From contig NZ_BCTU01000004.1 in assembly GCF_001590925.1 (NCBI RefSeq), positions 1 to 57,936 of the forward strand: DNA of 57,936 nucleotides, in the 5' to 3' direction. Origin of the DNA: Serratia plymuthica NBRC 102599 (GTDB lineage: Bacteria; Pseudomonadota; Gammaproteobacteria; Enterobacterales; Enterobacteriaceae). A program made the position numbers and the translations under genes. Below are positions 36,518-44,767 of this stretch, one piece after another. Below the pieces are notes generated by a model. That model did not search any database. It saw nothing but the letters and a program-made list of their open reading frames with translations, and had not been told where the DNA came from. Position 1 is the first letter of the stretch; every line of letters begins with the position of its first letter.

Positions 36518-37045
36518 TTATCCTTTAATCACACCGCAGGCGAAACGTTCCCCTCCGCCACCCAAGGGTTTCGGATGATCGGAGTGGTTGTCGCCGCCGG
36601 CATGAACCATGAGCGCTTTGCCGGTGATTTCGCTGATTTTTTTCAGCCGTGGCGCCAGCACCGGATCCGTGGCCATGCCGTCTGCCGTAACGTAAATGGC
36701 CGGCAGATCGCCCAAATGGCCGTCTGCGTAAGGGCCAAGATGCTTGCCGGTCTTCTGCGGATCAAAATGCCCGCCCGCCGCTAGCGCCGCTACCGCCTTA
36801 CCCTCTTTCATTCCCGGCTCGCAACTGCCGTTCTCGTGCACATGAAAGCCGTGCACACCGGCCGGCAACGCTTTTAACTGAGGGGTAAACAGCAGGCCGT
36901 AAGGCGTTTCACTGATCGTGACTTTGCCAATCTCCTGGCCAATTCCCTGTCCGGTCACCAGATTCATGTCAACATCCACCGTTGCCGCCTGGGCGGCGCC
37001 ACAGGCCATCAGGCCGAAGGCCGCATACCAATAATGTTTCATCAA
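36518..37045 (-). CDS. sodC: Cu/Zn superoxide dismutase SodC
   Basis: A 175-residue periplasmic Cu/Zn-SOD. The signal peptide is MMKHYWYAAFGLMACGAAQA. Copper ligands are in HGFHVHENGSCE, the zinc/copper bridging region is GGHFDPQKTGKHLGPYADGHLGD, and the last ligand is in MVHAGGDNHSDH. It removes superoxide outside the cytoplasm. The neighbour order ydhK-sodC is that of E. coli, but ydhF comes only after the lipase gene. Confidence 0.96.
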   Translation of the reverse strand: MMKHYWYAAFGLMACGAAQAATVDVDMNLVTGQGIGQEIGKVTISETPYGLLFTPQLKALPAGVHGFHVHENGSCEPGMKEGKAVAALAAGGHFDPQKTGKHLGPYADGHLGDLPAIYVTADGMATDPVLAPRLKKISEITGKALMVHAGGDNHSDHPKPLGGGGERFACGVIKG

Positions 37046-37290
37046 TCGCTCTCCATGGAATATCTGTGAACCTTGAGTATAGGGTAACTGGTGATGCCAC
37101 CGCTCAAAATGCGCACAAAACTGGCGATAAGATTCGCATTATTAATAATTCGAACTAATAATCATTTTACCGTTTGTGGTCATCCGACCAGTAGTCTCTC
37201 GGCTCATTTTGTGCATTTGCACTCGTGCACTCGCTGCCAATGCCATTCGATCATTAACGTGGCAATGCGGCAAACTCAAAAGGAACTGAC
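37046..37290 (+). promoter_or_regulatory. lipA upstream region
   Basis: This 245-base divergent gap separates sodC and lipA. It holds a perfect 12-bp palindrome ATTATTAATAAT at 37138-37149 in an AT-rich stretch. AAAAGGA at 37278-37284 is the lipA ribosome binding site. I could not identify a firm promoter. Confidence 0.45.
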
Positions 37291-39135
37291 ATGGGCATAT
37301 TGACTTACCGAGATCTCGATGATGCGAAATCAAAAACGTTATTTTCTGATGCGTTGGCGATTTCTACTTACTCATATCACAACATTGATAATGGTTTTGA
37401 CGAAGGCTACCACCACTACGGCTTCGGTTTAGGTTTGCCGTTTACGCTGGTTACCGCGCTGATTGGCAGCACGCAATCACAGGGCGGGCTGCCCGGCATT
37501 CCCTGGAATCCCGATTCGGAAAAAGCGGCGTTAGACGCGGTTAATAACGCCGGTTGGACCCTGATTAGCGCTGAACAATTAGGCTACCAAGGCAAAACGG
37601 ATGCCCGCGGCACCTATTACGGCGAGAGTCTGGGTTACACCACCGCACAGGCTGAGGTACTGGGAAAATATGACAGCACAGGCAACCTCATCTCGATTGG
37701 CATCGCCTTTCGCGGTACCAGCGGGCCACGCGAGTCATTAATTACCGACAGTATCGGCGATCTGATCAACGACCTGCTGGCAGGCTTCGGACCCGAAGGC
37801 TATGCCGACAATTACAGCCTGAAAGCTTTCGGCACTTTACTGGGCGATGTGGCTAAATTCGCCCAAGCGCATGGCCTGACCGGCGATGATGTCACCGTCA
37901 GCGGCCACAGCCTGGGCGGGCTGGCGGTGAACAGCATGGCAGCGCTCAGCGACGATAACTGGGAGGGGTTCTACTCGCAATCCAACTACGTGGCGTTCGC
38001 TTCGCCAACGCAATATGAAACAGGCGGCAAAGTCATTAACATTGGTTACGAAAACGATCCGGTATTTCGCGCGCTGGATGGCACCACGCTAACGCCGGCA
38101 TCCTTAGGCGTCCATGATACGCCGCAGGAGTCCGCCACCAATAATATCGTTAATTTTAACGATCATTACGCCTCTGCCGCCTGGAATATCCTGCCCTTCT
38201 CCATTCTGAATCTTCCGACCTGGTTATCCCATTTACCGTTCTTTTATCAAGACGGGTTAATGCGGGTGCTGAATTCAGAATTTTACTCTCTGACCAATAA
38301 AGACTCGACGGTGATTGTGTCGAACCTCTCCGAGGTGACACGCGGCAATACCTGGGTGGAGGATTTGAACCGCAACGCCGAGAAACACAGCGGCCCGACC
38401 TTTATTATTGGCAGCGAGGGCAATGACTTGATCAAAGGCGGCGCAGGTAACGATTACCTCGAGGGCCGCGCCGGTAACGACACTTTCCGCGACGGCGGTG
38501 GCTTTAATATCATTGTCGGCGGTGAGGGAAATAACACGCTGGACCTGCAACAGGCATTGAAGAAAAACGAGGTAGCTTACGACGGCAATACGCTTTATCT
38601 GCGTGACGCCAAAGGCGGAATTACCCAGGCAAGCGATATCAACACCTTGCGCAGTAAAGAAACCACGTTGTTGATCTTTACCAAAGACGTAGACCATCAG
38701 GTGACCGATGCCGGGCTGAAATCAGGCTCCAGCCTGAACGCCTACGCCGCGTCATCCAGTGGCAGTGACGGTGCCGATATCCTGCACGCCAGAGCCAGCG
38801 ACAACTGGTTGTTTGGCAAAGGTGGCGATGACCAGCTGTTTGGCCACAGCAGCGGTAACCTGACCTTTGTCGGCGGTAACGGCAACGATACCCTGCAGAG
38901 CGCCGGCAGCAACAATACCTTCCTGTTCAGCGGCGATTTTGGCAACGATAAGGTGTACCACTTTGGCTCCAGCGACAAACTGGTTTTCCTCGGGACCCAG
39001 GGCGCCAGCGGCAATTTCCGCGACTATGTTTCGCAACAGGACGACGGGCTGGCATTGGCCTTCGGCGAAAACAAAGTGACGCTGATCGGCGTGAACCTCG
39101 AACATCTCAACGATAGCCAGGTGGTGCTTGCGTAA
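37291..39135 (+). CDS. lipA: Extracellular RTX lipase LipA
   Basis: A 614-residue family I.3 lipase, the length of Serratia LipA. The active-site serine is Ser207 in GHSLGG, with Asp256 (GYENDPVF) and His314 (WLSHLPF); these equal Ser206/Asp255/His313 in numbering without Met. Calcium-binding RTX repeats (GGxGxDxx-like) occur at about residues 374-417 and 484-560. There is no N-terminal signal; export uses a C-terminal signal (ends in LNDSQVVLA) and the LipBCD type I secretion system, which is not in this window. It hydrolyses triacylglycerols outside the cell. Confidence 0.97.
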   Translation: MGILTYRDLDDAKSKTLFSDALAISTYSYHNIDNGFDEGYHHYGFGLGLPFTLVTALIGSTQSQGGLPGIPWNPDSEKAALDAVNNAGWTLISAEQLGYQGKTDARGTYYGESLGYTTAQAEVLGKYDSTGNLISIGIAFRGTSGPRESLITDSIGDLINDLLAGFGPEGYADNYSLKAFGTLLGDVAKFAQAHGLTGDDVTVSGHSLGGLAVNSMAALSDDNWEGFYSQSNYVAFASPTQYETGGKVINIGYENDPVFRALDGTTLTPASLGVHDTPQESATNNIVNFNDHYASAAWNILPFSILNLPTWLSHLPFFYQDGLMRVLNSEFYSLTNKDSTVIVSNLSEVTRGNTWVEDLNRNAEKHSGPTFIIGSEGNDLIKGGAGNDYLEGRAGNDTFRDGGGFNIIVGGEGNNTLDLQQALKKNEVAYDGNTLYLRDAKGGITQASDINTLRSKETTLLIFTKDVDHQVTDAGLKSGSSLNAYAASSSGSDGADILHARASDNWLFGKGGDDQLFGHSSGNLTFVGGNGNDTLQSAGSNNTFLFSGDFGNDKVYHFGSSDKLVFLGTQGASGNFRDYVSQQDDGLALAFGENKVTLIGVNLEHLNDSQVVLA

Positions 39136-39140
39136 AATAC

Positions 39141-39172
39141 AAAAGCCGGGCACCTATGGGCCCGGCTTTTTC
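39141..39172 (+). terminator. Intrinsic terminator of lipA
   Basis: An 11-bp perfect stem AAAAGCCGGGC / GCCCGGCTTTT (39141-39151, 39160-39170) with an 8-base loop. The T run is part of the stem and followed by TCTG. It also serves ydhF on the opposite strand. Confidence 0.93.
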
Positions 39173-39194
39173 TGAGGGCTAACTCGTCTGACGC

Positions 39195-40091
39195 TTAAGG
39201 CACATCGTAACCCAGTGCCGCCTTGCGGATGCGGAACCACTGTTGGCGGTTCATCGATAGATCTTGCGCCTTCAGCGCCGAACGCACGCGCTCAATCTTG
39301 CCGGAACCGATAATCGGCAGCGGTGCCGACGGCAGGCGCATGACCCAGGCATACACCACCTGCTCGATAGTGTCGGCGCCAATCTCCTGCGCCACCGCCT
39401 GCAATTCATCACGCAGCGGTTGGAACTCCGCGTCGCTAAACAAGCGGCCGCCCCCCAGACAAGACCAGGCCATCGGTTTGATACGCAATTGCTGACACTG
39501 ATCCAAGGTGCCATCCAAAATAGCCGGCTGGTGGATCGGCGAAATTTCAACCTGATTGGTAACCAGCGAGAACGGCAGACGCGACTGCAGCAGCGTAAAC
39601 TGTGCCGGCGTGAAGTTGGAAACGCCAAAATGACGCACCTTGCCGCTTTTGTGCAGAGCGACAAAGGCCTCCGCTACCTCATCGGCCTCCATCAGCGGAT
39701 CCGGACGATGAATCAGCAGCAGATCAAGGTAGTCGGTATGCAGCAGCTCCAGCGAACGTTCGGCGCTGTGCACAATATGATCGCGGTCCGTGTTGTAATG
39801 GCCGATCGGGTTGCCAGGCTTGGCCGTTGTGGCGATGCCGCATTTAGACACCAGTTCCATCGACTGACGCAGCGAGGGTTTCAAACGCATTGCCTCACCG
39901 AACGCCTGCTCGCAGGCATAGCCGCCATAAATGTCCGCGTGGTCAGCGGTGGTCACACCCAGCTCGATATGCTGTTCGATAAACGCCAGCAGTTGCTGCG
40001 GCGTCATGCCCCACTCCATCAAACGCCAGTATCCGCAAATCATGCGGGAAAATTCAGGCCCCTGCGGCGCGAGTTGAATACGGTTTACCAT
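39195..40091 (-). CDS. ydhF: Aldo/keto reductase YdhF
   Basis: A 298-residue NADPH-dependent aldo/keto reductase (AKR11-like). I start at ATG 40091 (MVNRIQLAPQGPEFSRMICG), which matches the family; the frame stays open to 40130. Visible signatures include DHADIYGGYACEQAFGEAM (active-site Asp/Tyr), LLLIHRPDPLMEADEVAEAF and KVRHFGVSNF. The physiological substrate is unknown. It follows ydhL in the same direction. Confidence 0.94.
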   Translation of the reverse strand: MVNRIQLAPQGPEFSRMICGYWRLMEWGMTPQQLLAFIEQHIELGVTTADHADIYGGYACEQAFGEAMRLKPSLRQSMELVSKCGIATTAKPGNPIGHYNTDRDHIVHSAERSLELLHTDYLDLLLIHRPDPLMEADEVAEAFVALHKSGKVRHFGVSNFTPAQFTLLQSRLPFSLVTNQVEISPIHQPAILDGTLDQCQQLRIKPMAWSCLGGGRLFSDAEFQPLRDELQAVAQEIGADTIEQVVYAWVMRLPSAPLPIIGSGKIERVRSALKAQDLSMNRQQWFRIRKAALGYDVP

Positions 40092-40190
40092 CGTTAAAAC
40101 CTCATGACATTGTTTAATGCCAGCATACACAAGCGGATAAGAGCGTGGGAAGCGGAAAGCTGCGTTAACGTGCGGCAGATCAGGAAAGGT

Positions 40191-40430
40191 TCAGAACAGC
40201 GACGGCTGTTCCGGTTGCGGCTCATCAGGCAGTTTATTGGCCCGTTGCAAACGCAGGAAGCGTTGGTGACACAGGCGCAGCACATCGCGTTTTTGCGCGT
40301 CGCTCATTTGCATCCAGCCAAAGCGCTCCTCGCGACTGCGCAGGCAGCCACGGCAGAAACCGCGCTCATCGGCCTGGCAAATGCCGCGGCACGGGCTGGG
40401 GATGTCGAAAAACTCAAGCTGCTGCGGCAC
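40191..40430 (-). CDS. ydhL: DUF1289 protein YdhL
   Basis: A 79-residue protein with the conserved four-cysteine DUF1289 pattern: PCRGICQADERGFCRGCLRS. The cysteines suggest an iron-sulfur or zinc site. It is paired with ydhF downstream, as in E. coli. The function is unknown. Confidence 0.9.
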   Translation of the reverse strand: MPQQLEFFDIPSPCRGICQADERGFCRGCLRSREERFGWMQMSDAQKRDVLRLCHQRFLRLQRANKLPDEPQPEQPSLF

Positions 40431-40451
40431 ACGTCCTCCTGCATTCTCTTG

Positions 40452-41381
40452 CTAATTGAAGACGCCATTAGCGCCGCTGGCAAGTGACTTTTCGGTATGG
40501 CGGCGAAAATAGTCGCGTAAATAGCGCAACGCCTGCCGATTTTTTTCCGGCATCGCCCTTTCCAGCGTCAGCGCATGCAGCCGTAGCGGCACAGGCCGCC
40601 ATTCGGGCAACAGGTGGATAAGTTCACCGCGCTGCAATTCATCCTCAATTTCATACAGCGGCTGCACCGAGATCCCCAGGCCACTGCGGGTAAAGCCGCG
40701 CATGACGGTCATGCTGTCGCTGACGATCTGCCCTTCAGCCAGCCGTAATTTGAGCTGCTGCCCACTTTGATGGTGCAAATCCAGATGTGCGCCGCTGTGA
40801 ATGCCGGAGATCCAACGGTGCGCCACCAAATCCTGCGGTGTCTCCGGCACCCCATGCTGGCTGAGATAACGCGGCGCGGCGCAAAGCACCATCGGCCACT
40901 CGGCCAGCGGGTGGGCGATCATACTGGCATCCGCCAACTGACGGTTGACCCGCAGCGCGATATCGATCCGCTGCTCGATCATGTCGACGATCCGGTCGTC
41001 CGCCAGGACGCGCAACGTCAGTTTGGGGTGTGCCTGCAACAGCGGCGCCAACGCCTCCGCCAGTGGGCGCCCGCCAATACCGACTGTGGTGGCGATACGC
41101 AGTTCACCCACCAGAGTATCGCGCAATTCTGCCAGCCGTTGTTCCGCCTGCTGCGCCTGGGACAACATCGCCTCGCAGCCAGGATAGAACGCCGCCCCCG
41201 CTTCGGTGAGCGCCAATCGCCGCGTGGAGCGGTGCAACAACGGCACGCCGAGCGCTTTTTCCAGCGAACGCATGTGCTGGCTGACCGCCGACGGTGTCAT
41301 GCCCAACCGCCGTGCGGCCCCGGCCAGCGACCCTTCCGCCACCACGATGGCGAATACCGCCATTCGATTCAGTTTATCCAC
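40452..41381 (-). CDS. LysR-family regulator of the adjacent oxidoreductase
   Basis: A 309-residue LysR-type regulator. It begins at GTG 41381 (DKLNRMAVFAIVVAEGSLAG) with the helix-turn-helix GSLAGAARRLGMTPSAVSQHMRSLEKALG, then a periplasmic-binding-protein-like effector domain. It is divergent from the NAD(P)-binding oxidoreductase gene, with a 140-base gap, and likely controls it. No orthologue is recognised in the E. coli order, where nemR follows ydhL. Confidence 0.9.
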   Translation of the reverse strand: MDKLNRMAVFAIVVAEGSLAGAARRLGMTPSAVSQHMRSLEKALGVPLLHRSTRRLALTEAGAAFYPGCEAMLSQAQQAEQRLAELRDTLVGELRIATTVGIGGRPLAEALAPLLQAHPKLTLRVLADDRIVDMIEQRIDIALRVNRQLADASMIAHPLAEWPMVLCAAPRYLSQHGVPETPQDLVAHRWISGIHSGAHLDLHHQSGQQLKLRLAEGQIVSDSMTVMRGFTRSGLGISVQPLYEIEDELQRGELIHLLPEWRPVPLRLHALTLERAMPEKNRQALRYLRDYFRRHTEKSLASGANGVFN

Positions 41382-41521
41382 GATTATGAAGTTTTACTTA
41401 ATCAAGAAAGTATGAATATGGCACTAATCAGGTTTATTGTTAAGTACTAAAGTATATGCAACTGCTCAGGTCAATCCGACCTGACCCTGATACCGACCCC
41501 ATTTCTGACAGGAGCAAACAG

Positions 41522-42163
41522 ATGAAAGTAGCCATTATTGGAGCAACCGGTTTTGTTGGCCGCCGCGTGGTGGACGAAGCGCTGGCGCGCGGATTGCAAG
41601 TAACGGCGATTGCACGGCAGCAAAAAGATCTGCCGGATGACGCCAACCTGACCGTCGCGCTGGGCGACATCGCCGACACCGAATGGCTGACGAAACAGCT
41701 GGCCGGGCAAGACGCGGTGGTCAGCGCCTACAACCCGGGTTGGGCGGAAGAGAATCTGTACGAAAAAACCACTGTCGGCGCACAACAGATCCTGACCGCA
41801 GTGGAAAAATCCGGCGTTAAACGCCTGCTGGTGGTCGGCGGTGCCGGTAGCCTGGAAGTGGCCCCGGGCGTTGAACTGGTGGACACCCCGCAATTCCCGG
41901 AAAATATCCGTCCGGGCGCACAGGCGGTGCGCGATTTACGCAACAAGCTGCGTAACGGCTCTTCGCTGGACTGGACCTATCTTTCCCCTGCTGCGCTGCT
42001 GGAACCGGGCAAGCGGACTGGTCAGTTCCGCCTCGGCACCACCCAGTTGCTGATGAATGGCCAGGCTCCGGCCAGCATCTCAGTGGAAGACTTGTCGGTT
42101 GCCATTCTCGATGAAATCGAAAAACCGCAGTTTATTAAAGCGCAGTTTACCGCTGCTTATTAA
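41522..42163 (+). CDS. NAD(P)H-binding (NmrA/SDR-like) oxidoreductase
   Basis: A 213-residue protein of the NAD(P)-binding SDR-a5/YwnB-like group. The Rossmann motif is MKVAIIGATGFVGRRVVDEAL. I start at ATG 41522 behind AGGAG; the frame stays open to 41456 without meaning. Another marker is RLLVVGGAGSLEVAPG. Such proteins respond to or reduce quinones or aldehydes. It is divergent from a LysR gene, a classic regulator-target pair. Confidence 0.86.
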   Translation: MKVAIIGATGFVGRRVVDEALARGLQVTAIARQQKDLPDDANLTVALGDIADTEWLTKQLAGQDAVVSAYNPGWAEENLYEKTTVGAQQILTAVEKSGVKRLLVVGGAGSLEVAPGVELVDTPQFPENIRPGAQAVRDLRNKLRNGSSLDWTYLSPAALLEPGKRTGQFRLGTTQLLMNGQAPASISVEDLSVAILDEIEKPQFIKAQFTAAY

Positions 42164-42169
42164 TCACCC

Positions 42170-42198
42170 CGCCAGGCCGCGATCCTCGCGGTCTGGCG
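42170..42198 (+). terminator. Hairpin after the SDR-like gene
   Basis: A 13-bp stem (CGCCAGGCCGCGA / TCGCGGTCTGGCG, one G-T wobble) with a three-base loop begins 6 bases after the stop. There is no T run, so termination efficiency is uncertain. Confidence 0.65.
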
Positions 42199-42245
42199 AC
42201 TGTAAACTAAACCAAAAGTAAACAAACCCGCCACCATTCTGAATC

Positions 42246-42262
42246 TCTAAGGTTTTCTTAAG
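42246..42262 (+). promoter_or_regulatory. PmrA-box-like repeat before eptA
   Basis: TCTAAG-GTTTT-CTTAAG matches the PmrA (BasR) box YTTAAK-N5-YTTAAK with one mismatch. It lies 54 bases before the eptA start, followed by TGTAAATT (42271-42278) as a plausible extended -10. This predicts control by PmrAB, the known regulator of eptA in related bacteria. Confidence 0.68.
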
Positions 42263-42315
42263 TTTCATCCTGTAAATTTCAGCGCATTACTCACTATCAG
42301 GATTCAGATTTGGCA

Positions 42316-43953
42316 ATGTGGTTACGTCAACGCTTACAGTGCAACAGCCTGGGGTTTATCCTCGCCAGCGCCTTGTTTTTCACTCTGTTCCAGAACGCGT
42401 TATTCCTGCATAAGGCCTGGTCGTATATCAATTTCGATAGCGTCCACAACCTGATCTTCGCCGCCACCATGCCGGTAGTGATTTTCTGTGCGCTGAACAT
42501 TATCTTCAGCCTGCTGACCGTGCCTTTCCTGCGCAAACCGCTGATGATTTTCTTCCTCCTTGGCAGCGCTGCCGCGAACTACTTTATGTTCAGCTACGGC
42601 GTGGTGATCGACGGCAACATGATGCAAAACGCCTTCGAAACCAACCCGCAAGAGGCGACCGCTCTGTTGACGCCACGCATGGGGTTGTGGCTGGTACTGC
42701 TTGGCATCTTGCCTGCGGTGTTGGTCTGTTTTACCGAAATCCGCATCACCCGCCCGTGGTGGTATATGGCCGGGCTGCGCGCCGCCAACGTGATGCTTTC
42801 CGTGGTGGTGATCCTGATTATCGCCGCACTGTTTTATAAGGATTACGCCTCGCTGATCCGCAACAATAAAAGCGTGGTGAAAATGCTGACGCCGTCGAAC
42901 TTCGTTTCCGGCACCATCAAATTTACCCAGCAGCGCTATTTCACCCGTAATCTGCCGCTGGTGAAAATCGGCGAAGACGCACGTAAAGGGCCGCTGATCG
43001 CCGGGCAACAAAAGAAATCCCTGGTGATCCTGGTTGTGGGTGAAACCGCCCGCGCCGAGAATTTTTCGCTCGGCGGCTACGGGCGTGAAACCAATCCGCG
43101 CCTGAAGCAAGACAATGTGGTGTACTTTAAAAACGCCAGCTCCTGCGGTACCGAAACGGCGATCTCTGTCCCCTGCATGTTCTCCAATATGCCGCGCAAG
43201 GACTACGACGCCACCCTGGCGACTCACCAGGAAGGCATGCTCGACGTGCTGGCGCATGCCGGCGTCAACGTACTTTGGCGTGAAAACGACGGTGGGTGCA
43301 AAGGTGCCTGCGATCGCGTACCGCACGTCGACATGACCAAGCTAAAACTGCCGCAGGATTGCGATGGCGACGTCTGTATGGATAACGTGCTGCTGTATAA
43401 GCTGAAAGACTACATCAACGGTCTGAAAGACGATAGCGTGATAGTGTTGCACCAGATGGGCAGCCACGGGCCGGCCTATTTCCGCCGTAGCACGCCGGAG
43501 TTCCAGAAGTTTTCGCCAACCTGCGACAGCAATCAGATCCAGGATTGCACCCATGAGCAGTTGGTAAATACTTATGACAACTCATTGCTCTATACCGACG
43601 CCATGCTGGACGACACCATCAAGCTGCTGCAACAGCACAGTGACAAGTTCAATACCGCGCTGGTTTACCTCTCCGATCACGGCGAATCCCTGGGTGAAAA
43701 TGGCATGTACCTGCACGGTACGCCTTATGTATTTGCCCCCAGCCAGCAGACCCACGTTCCTTTCCTGATGTGGATGTCCGCCGACTATGAGCGCAACTTC
43801 AAGATTGATCGCCAGTGCCTGAACAAGATGGCCGAAAAGGATGAGATCTCGCAAGATAATCTGTTCCATACCCTGCTCGGTATGCTGAACGTGCAAACCC
43901 GCGAGTATCAGTCGCAGTTGGATATTTTGCAACGCTGCCGCAGCGGGGCATAA
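42316..43953 (+). CDS. eptA: Lipid A phosphoethanolamine transferase EptA
   Basis: A 545-residue inner-membrane enzyme with five N-terminal membrane segments and a periplasmic sulfatase-like domain. The nucleophile Thr lies in SSCGTETAISVPCMFS, metal ligands in LVVGETARAENFSL and YLSDHGESLGENG, and conserved cysteine pairs (GGCKGACD, DCDGDVC, CTHE) are typical of EptA/MCR. It adds phosphoethanolamine to lipid A and reduces binding of cationic peptides. ATG 42316 is preferred over the in-frame TTG at 42310. It sits alone, not with basRS as in E. coli. Confidence 0.93.
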   Translation: MWLRQRLQCNSLGFILASALFFTLFQNALFLHKAWSYINFDSVHNLIFAATMPVVIFCALNIIFSLLTVPFLRKPLMIFFLLGSAAANYFMFSYGVVIDGNMMQNAFETNPQEATALLTPRMGLWLVLLGILPAVLVCFTEIRITRPWWYMAGLRAANVMLSVVVILIIAALFYKDYASLIRNNKSVVKMLTPSNFVSGTIKFTQQRYFTRNLPLVKIGEDARKGPLIAGQQKKSLVILVVGETARAENFSLGGYGRETNPRLKQDNVVYFKNASSCGTETAISVPCMFSNMPRKDYDATLATHQEGMLDVLAHAGVNVLWRENDGGCKGACDRVPHVDMTKLKLPQDCDGDVCMDNVLLYKLKDYINGLKDDSVIVLHQMGSHGPAYFRRSTPEFQKFSPTCDSNQIQDCTHEQLVNTYDNSLLYTDAMLDDTIKLLQQHSDKFNTALVYLSDHGESLGENGMYLHGTPYVFAPSQQTHVPFLMWMSADYERNFKIDRQCLNKMAEKDEISQDNLFHTLLGMLNVQTREYQSQLDILQRCRSGA

Positions 43954-43998
43954 CGGCTTAACTTCTGCCCCCTGATCGGGCAAAATACCCTGCTTCGT

Positions 43999-44026
43999 AA
44001 CCGGCGTTTTTGCGCCGGTTTTTTTA
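43999..44026 (+). terminator. Intrinsic terminator of eptA
   Basis: A stem AACCGGCG / CGCCGGTT (43999-44006, 44013-44020) with loop TTTTTG and a run of T (44019-44025). It is a canonical Rho-independent terminator directly before the nemR promoter. Confidence 0.94.
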
Positions 44027-44032
44027 TTGTTA

Positions 44033-44061
44033 TTGACCTAGACCAATCGGTCTATTATGCT
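44033..44061 (+). promoter_or_regulatory. nemR promoter with embedded NemR operator
   Basis: TTGACC (44033-44038), 17 bases, TATGCT (44056-44061). The spacer is filled by the perfect NemR box TAGACC-AATC-GGTCTA at 44039-44054. Bound NemR would block RNA polymerase, explaining autorepression and induction by electrophiles. Confidence 0.85.
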
Positions 44062-44071
44062 AATCCTCATT

Positions 44072-44677
44072 ATGACGAAACATGCGCACTGCCCCGTAGA
44101 TACACGTGAACATCTGCTCGCTACCGGCGAGTCCCTTAGCCTGCGCCTGGGTTTTACCGGCATGGGGCTGAGCGAACTGCTGGCCACGGCGGGTGTGCCG
44201 AAAGGTTCGTTCTATCACTATTTCCGCTCGAAGGAAGCCTTCGGCGAAGGCATGCTGCAGCGTTATTTCGAACACTACGATACTGAAATGCAACGGCTGT
44301 TTAGCGACGATAAAAGCGACGCTCGCCACCAGTTGCTGAGCTATTACGCCCAGGCGATCAGCTTCCATTGCCGCAGCGAATGCCATAACGCCTGTTTGGC
44401 GGTGAAACTCTCTGCCGAAGTGAGCGACCTGTCGGAACCCATGCGCCACGCGTTGGAAATCGGCACCGCACGGGTGATTGGCCACCTGCAGGATGCCATC
44501 GAGCGCGGTATCCGCGAAGGATCGCTGTCGATAGCCATGAGCCCGGCGGCCACCGCAGAAACGCTGTACTCACTGTGGCTTGGCGCCTCGCTGCGCGCCA
44601 AAATCCGCCGTTCGGTCGCCCCGCTGACCAGCGCGCTGGAAAGTATTGAATTGCTGTTGCGCCCGCCGCAGCCGTAA
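44072..44677 (+). CDS. nemR: TetR-family repressor NemR
   Basis: A 201-residue TetR-type regulator. I start at ATG 44072 (MTKHAHCPVDTREHLLATGE), which aligns with E. coli NemR; the ATG at 44057 lies inside the -10 element and cannot be transcribed. The HTH region is GLSELLATAGVPKGSFYHYFRSKEAFG. The redox/electrophile-sensing cysteine region reads SECHNACLAVKLSAEV, so the key Cys is likely present. NemR senses N-ethylmaleimide, HOCl and methylglyoxal and represses nemA (and gloA in E. coli). The predicted start of transcription is only a few bases before this ATG. Confidence 0.92.
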   Translation: MTKHAHCPVDTREHLLATGESLSLRLGFTGMGLSELLATAGVPKGSFYHYFRSKEAFGEGMLQRYFEHYDTEMQRLFSDDKSDARHQLLSYYAQAISFHCRSECHNACLAVKLSAEVSDLSEPMRHALEIGTARVIGHLQDAIERGIREGSLSIAMSPAATAETLYSLWLGASLRAKIRRSVAPLTSALESIELLLRPPQP

Positions 44678-44724
44678 ACGCAACACCCTAGCTTTACCGA
44701 AAAATTACTCTGTTGGGCAGTTAT

Positions 44725-44754
44725 TTAGCCATTACTAGTCGACCGGTCTATTAA
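44725..44754 (+). promoter_or_regulatory. Second NemR-like site and promoter before nemA
   Basis: The 90-base gap between nemR and nemA contains TCGACCGGTCTA (44739-44750), two TAGACC-type half-sites abutting without the usual 4-base spacer. TTAGCC (44725-44730) and TATTAA (44749-44754), 18 bases apart, could be its promoter. A ribosome binding site (AGGA at 44758-44761) precedes nemA. Confidence 0.5.
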
Positions 44755-44767
44755 TATAGGATGCACT

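Noticed and set aside
37138-37175. A possible Fur box in the AT-rich lipA upstream region
   Set aside because: TAATAATCATTTT resembles only one half of a 7-1-7 Fur site; the other half does not match well enough.
39264-40097. A 277-codon plus-strand frame
   Set aside because: It is antisense to ydhF, which has clear aldo/keto reductase motifs.
42400-43326. A 308-codon open frame on the minus strand
   Set aside because: It lies within eptA on the opposite strand and has no recognisable domain or membrane pattern.
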